Below, piece after piece: positions 61,435 through 64,000 of a stretch of 64,000 nucleotides of DNA. Below the pieces are notes generated by a model, which worked only from the letters and a program-made list of their open reading frames with translations, was not told the DNA's origin and made no database searches. The position numbers and the translations under genes are program-made. The first letter of the stretch is position 1, and each line of letters starts with the position of its first letter. The stretch is from Myxococcales bacterium 68-20 (GTDB lineage Bacteria; Myxococcota_A; Polyangia; Polyangiales; Polyangiaceae): assembly GCA_001899635.1 (NCBI GenBank), contig MKVQ01000005.1:557080-621079 (forward strand), given 5' to 3'.

Positions 61435-62631
61435 ATGACGTGGAAAACCACTGGCGTGGTGCTCGGCTTCGTCGCCGCGACAGCGCTCGCGTCGGCATGT
61501 TCGGCGGAGACGCGTGCCGTCGATCTCGGGGAGCGACCTGGCTCGTCGAGCGGCTTCGGAGGCGTGGACACGGGGTCCGATGCAGGTACCGGGGACGCCT
61601 CGCCGTCACGACTGCTCTGCGCGACCCCTGAGTGCCCGGCAGGGACGGCAACCTGCGAGACCTCACGCGCGCGGTGTGACATCGATCTCATGAACGATCG
61701 AAACAACTGCGGTGCGTGCGGCGCTGCGTGCCCTGCAGACGACCATACCAACATGGGAGTTCCAGGGCTCGACGTCCAGTTCTTCTGCTCGGCCGGCAAG
61801 TGCGAGATGATGTGCGCGCCGAAATACGGCGACTGCGACGGTATTCCGGACAACGGATGCGAGAGCGCGCTCACCACGCGGGACAACTGCGGAGCCTGCG
61901 GTGTGAAGTGTCCGGGCGACGAGCCGTGCACGGAAGGCGTTTGTGGTTGCCCGCCGCCGCTGATCAATTGCCATGGCAATTGCGTGAACCCGATGGCCGA
62001 CACGTGGAACTGCGGAGCGTGCGACGCCTTTTGCGACGACCCGTCTCCGGCACCGTGGGACTTCAACTACGGCATGTTGTGCGTTGCCCCGCCCGGTAGC
62101 GCTACGGGGGTCTGCGCGAAGACGTGTCGTCCCGGTTGGGGCGACTGCGATGAGGACCTGGTAACGAACGGCTGCGAGCAGCTCCTCAACGACGACCAGC
62201 ACTGCGGAGCGTGCGGTAACGCTTGTCCGAGCGGAACCAAGTGCGTCCTGTCCGACGACACCTGGCAGTGCGGTTGTCCCGCGGGGCAGCGTGCGTGCTT
62301 CAACAATAACCTCAACGCGCACGAGTGCCGCGATGTCCTGACCGATCCGTTCAACTGCGGCGCATGCGAGGTCATCTGCCAGCACGGGCAAGAGCCCGAC
62401 TCCGTCACCCCGTTCAGCGCTGGCGTTTGCCGCGGCGGCGTCTGCGACCTCGTGTGCAAGATCGGCCGCGCCGATTGCAACGGCTTCGCCGGTGACGGCT
62501 GTGAGGTCGACCTTCAGACCGATCCGCGGAACTGTGGCGCTTGCGGTAGCGAGTGCAACCTCGCGATCGGCCAGCCGTGCGTCAAGGGTGAGTGTGTGGT
62601 CGCCGAATGCACGGACCAGGAGACGAGATGA
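61435..62631 (+). CDS. Lipoprotein with tandem NCGACG Cys-rich repeats
   Basis: A 398-residue predicted lipoprotein (lipobox ASAC). The mature part has about six copies of a 40-45-residue module containing DxxNCGACGxxC, for example DRNNCGACGAACPAD, TRDNCGACGVKCPGD, DTWNCGACDAFCDD, NDDQHCGACGNACPSG, TDPFNCGACEVIC and TDPRNCGACGSECN, and over 40 cysteines. The modules are disulfide-knotted extracellular repeats found in many Polyangia. Likely a surface protein under the sigma factor's control. It overlaps the next gene by ATGA. Confidence 0.8.
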   Translation: MTWKTTGVVLGFVAATALASACSAETRAVDLGERPGSSSGFGGVDTGSDAGTGDASPSRLLCATPECPAGTATCETSRARCDIDLMNDRNNCGACGAACPADDHTNMGVPGLDVQFFCSAGKCEMMCAPKYGDCDGIPDNGCESALTTRDNCGACGVKCPGDEPCTEGVCGCPPPLINCHGNCVNPMADTWNCGACDAFCDDPSPAPWDFNYGMLCVAPPGSATGVCAKTCRPGWGDCDEDLVTNGCEQLLNDDQHCGACGNACPSGTKCVLSDDTWQCGCPAGQRACFNNNLNAHECRDVLTDPFNCGACEVICQHGQEPDSVTPFSAGVCRGGVCDLVCKIGRADCNGFAGDGCEVDLQTDPRNCGACGSECNLAIGQPCVKGECVVAECTDQETR

Positions 62632-63806
62632 GGGCGATTCTTCTGCTTGGCGTGAGCACGCTCCTCGGCGTTCTGCCGCTGGCCTGCGCCGAGACCGAAG
62701 GAGCGGATCCTTCGCGAGCCACCGACGATGCCGGAGTCGATGCTCTCGAGGGCACTGACGGCGGCGACGGCGGCGACGCAGACCCCACGGAGACCGACGG
62801 CGGCTGTTCCGATTGCGCGTGGTTCCCGGGCAGCTGCTCCAAAGGGGCGCTCTGCACCGTCAGCGTCGACGCGCTCGATCCGCGGACCGTCCTCTTTGCG
62901 TTCGATGTGCACGGCGATGAAGTCACTGCGGTCGGGAGCTACGGATCCGTCGTCGACTACACCTCCGGCTCATGGCGTCGAAGCGGCGTCGGGTCCCCGG
63001 ACACGCTTCGTGGCATCGCGAGGCTCGGCGGCGACGTGTGGGCGGCAAGTTCCGTGGAGGGTGTGTTCATCCGCGAGGCGAGCGGAGGCGCGACGGGGTG
63101 GACCGAGCATCAGGCGGGCGGCCCGACCTACTTCTTCTGGAACAACTTGCCCGTGACCGCCCTGTTCAGCGAGCCCGCGGGCACGTGGGTCTGGGCGACG
63201 ACCGCGACGTCGTGCGCGCCGCTTTACTCGAGCGAAGGTGTTGGGCTCGTACGACTGCGCAGGCAGCCCGACTGGCTCGAGCTCGAGACGATCATCCAGA
63301 ACCGACCGCCCATGTCGACCTGCCTCACGATGAACGCTCTCGATGGTGCGGGCGGCACGCTCTGGGTCGCTGGTGATAAAGGTGTACTCTACAAGGTGAC
63401 TGATCCCGAGGCGTCGCCGCCGGTCGTCACGCTCGAGCGCAGCGAAACGTCGCGCTCTCTTCTTGGCGTCTGGGCCGAGCCGACCGGACATGTCTTCGTC
63501 GTCGGCAAGGACGGTACGGTCCAACATCGCCCTCCGGGTGGAGTGTTCGCGCCGCTCGGCGAAGGCGTGCCTCCGGTCGCGTATCACGCGGTCCGCGGGA
63601 CGTCTGCCTCGGACGTGTGGATCGCGGGCGAGGACGCCACGGTGATGCACTACGACGGCCAGCGCTGGACGCGCGTGCCGATCGCCGGTCTCGGAGACCG
63701 ACGACCCACGCTCCGCGCCATCGCCGCAATCGCACCCGACCGCGTTTGGGTGGCGGGTGACAACGTTCTCCTCGGACTGGCGAGGGAAGACGGGAGCAGG
63801 CCATGA
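62628..63806 (+). CDS. Beta-propeller-like lipoprotein
   Basis: A 392-residue predicted lipoprotein (start overlapping the previous stop, ATGA; lipobox PLAC). After an Asp/Gly linker and a small Cys patch come blades such as LFAFDVHGDEVTAVGSYG, LWVAGDKGVLYKV, HVFVVGKDGTVQHRPPGG, DVWIAGEDATVMHYDGQ and RVWVAGDNVLLGL. The Trp-x-AG-D motif repeats at each blade, as in Ycf48-like or BNR-type propellers. Likely exposed on the envelope together with the Cys-rich repeat protein. The next gene again overlaps by ATGA. Confidence 0.8.
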   Translation: MRAILLLGVSTLLGVLPLACAETEGADPSRATDDAGVDALEGTDGGDGGDADPTETDGGCSDCAWFPGSCSKGALCTVSVDALDPRTVLFAFDVHGDEVTAVGSYGSVVDYTSGSWRRSGVGSPDTLRGIARLGGDVWAASSVEGVFIREASGGATGWTEHQAGGPTYFFWNNLPVTALFSEPAGTWVWATTATSCAPLYSSEGVGLVRLRRQPDWLELETIIQNRPPMSTCLTMNALDGAGGTLWVAGDKGVLYKVTDPEASPPVVTLERSETSRSLLGVWAEPTGHVFVVGKDGTVQHRPPGGVFAPLGEGVPPVAYHAVRGTSASDVWIAGEDATVMHYDGQRWTRVPIAGLGDRRPTLRAIAAIAPDRVWVAGDNVLLGLAREDGSRP

Positions 63807-64000
63807 GCTCACTCGAATCCGGTTCGGCTTTCGAACCTTCCGGTCGGGGGAAGCAGGGAGGTTCCTCGCTTCCCTCCGTGCCGCGCCGCTGGACTCCCCC
63901 CACTAGGGTTCATCGCGCCGGCTTGATCGCCCTTGGCCTCTTGGCTGCGTCGGCGGTCGTGGCGGCGTGTGCTGGCTCGGACGAGACGCTGGGCACCATT
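63803..64000 (+). CDS. Lipoprotein, N-terminal part (runs off the window)
   Basis: Starts at the ATG 63803, overlapping the previous stop (ATGA). The visible 66 residues comprise a long polar N-region (MSSLESGSAFEPSGRGKQGG, then a basic stretch) and a hydrophobic core ending in lipobox VVAAC. The long N-region is unusual; a start further down may be the real one, since an in-frame GTG occurs shortly before the hydrophobic core (about residue 26). The rest lies beyond the window. It is the fourth gene of the coupled lipoprotein string behind the sigma factor. Confidence 0.65.
   Translation, partial: MSSLESGSAFEPSGRGKQGGSSLPSVPRRWTPPTRVHRAGLIALGLLAASAVVAACAGSDETLGTI

Overview
The window is about 64 kb of very GC-rich DNA with almost gap-free coding on both strands. 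It suggests a myxobacterium of the Polyangia (Labilithrix/Sorangium-like). The reasons are the density of Cys-rich secreted lipoproteins with Asp/Gly/Ser-rich linkers, Hanks-type protein kinases with accessory domains, TPR proteins with surface anchors, an alkylglycerone-phosphate-synthase-like enzyme (ether lipids), and GC-rich long antisense frames. This is inference from gene content; no rRNA is present. One tRNA gene (anticodon CAT) was found at 34067-34140.

Layout. 1-7.1 kb: end of a type III export SctU/FlhB gene, a degenerate cyclase/ATPase regulator behind pspA, a 58-residue zinc ribbon, and lpdA with an E1-alpha gene. 7.1-13.7 kb: a repeated module on the minus strand. It has four paralogous Cys-rich lipoproteins (A-D), three tiny lipoproteins of one family, one intact larger Cys-rich lipoprotein and a decayed, partly inverted copy of it. 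14-18.7 kb: a DppB/DppC-like permease pair, a HEAT-repeat protein and a CrtC/AttH-like protein in one operon, with a lipoprotein upstream. 18.7-29.7 kb: ferredoxin, secreted proteins, nucleoside phosphorylase, DUF882 peptidase-like protein, a protein kinase with a second degenerate kinase half, PDZ lipoprotein, tmk, panC, and a TPR/lipoprotein pair.

29.8-37.5 kb: a Pro/Ala-rich single-pass protein, a kinase with an N-terminal zinc ribbon, a coiled-coil zinc-ribbon protein, the tRNA, and a fused homocysteine methyltransferase/methylenetetrahydrofolate reductase. 37.7-50.4 kb: AGPS-like FAD enzyme plus a shortened paralogous subunit, zincin lipoprotein, OPA-family transporter, a two-haem-motif cytochrome lipoprotein, a trypsin-like protein lacking the catalytic serine, split YeeE/YedE sulfur transporter, cNMP-DUF1003 protein, a beta-propeller lipoprotein and an ATP-grasp enzyme. 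50.6-51.6 kb: a clear cobalamin riboswitch in front of a single lipoprotein gene. 52-58.2 kb: a Gln/Pro repeat lipoprotein, serS, a single-pass protein with repeated acidic-S-x-T motifs, and an SRPBCC/ArsR/AlkD operon with a candidate operator. 58.3-64 kb: an RND-transporter fragment, then a same-strand cluster of secreted protein, ECF sigma factor, likely anti-sigma partner and three surface lipoproteins, the last running off the window.

Most attractive for follow-up are the B12-riboswitch lipoprotein, the repeated Cys-rich lipoprotein module with its scrambled remnant, the SxT-repeat membrane protein, the sigma-factor/lipoprotein cluster, and two dispersed short repeat families.
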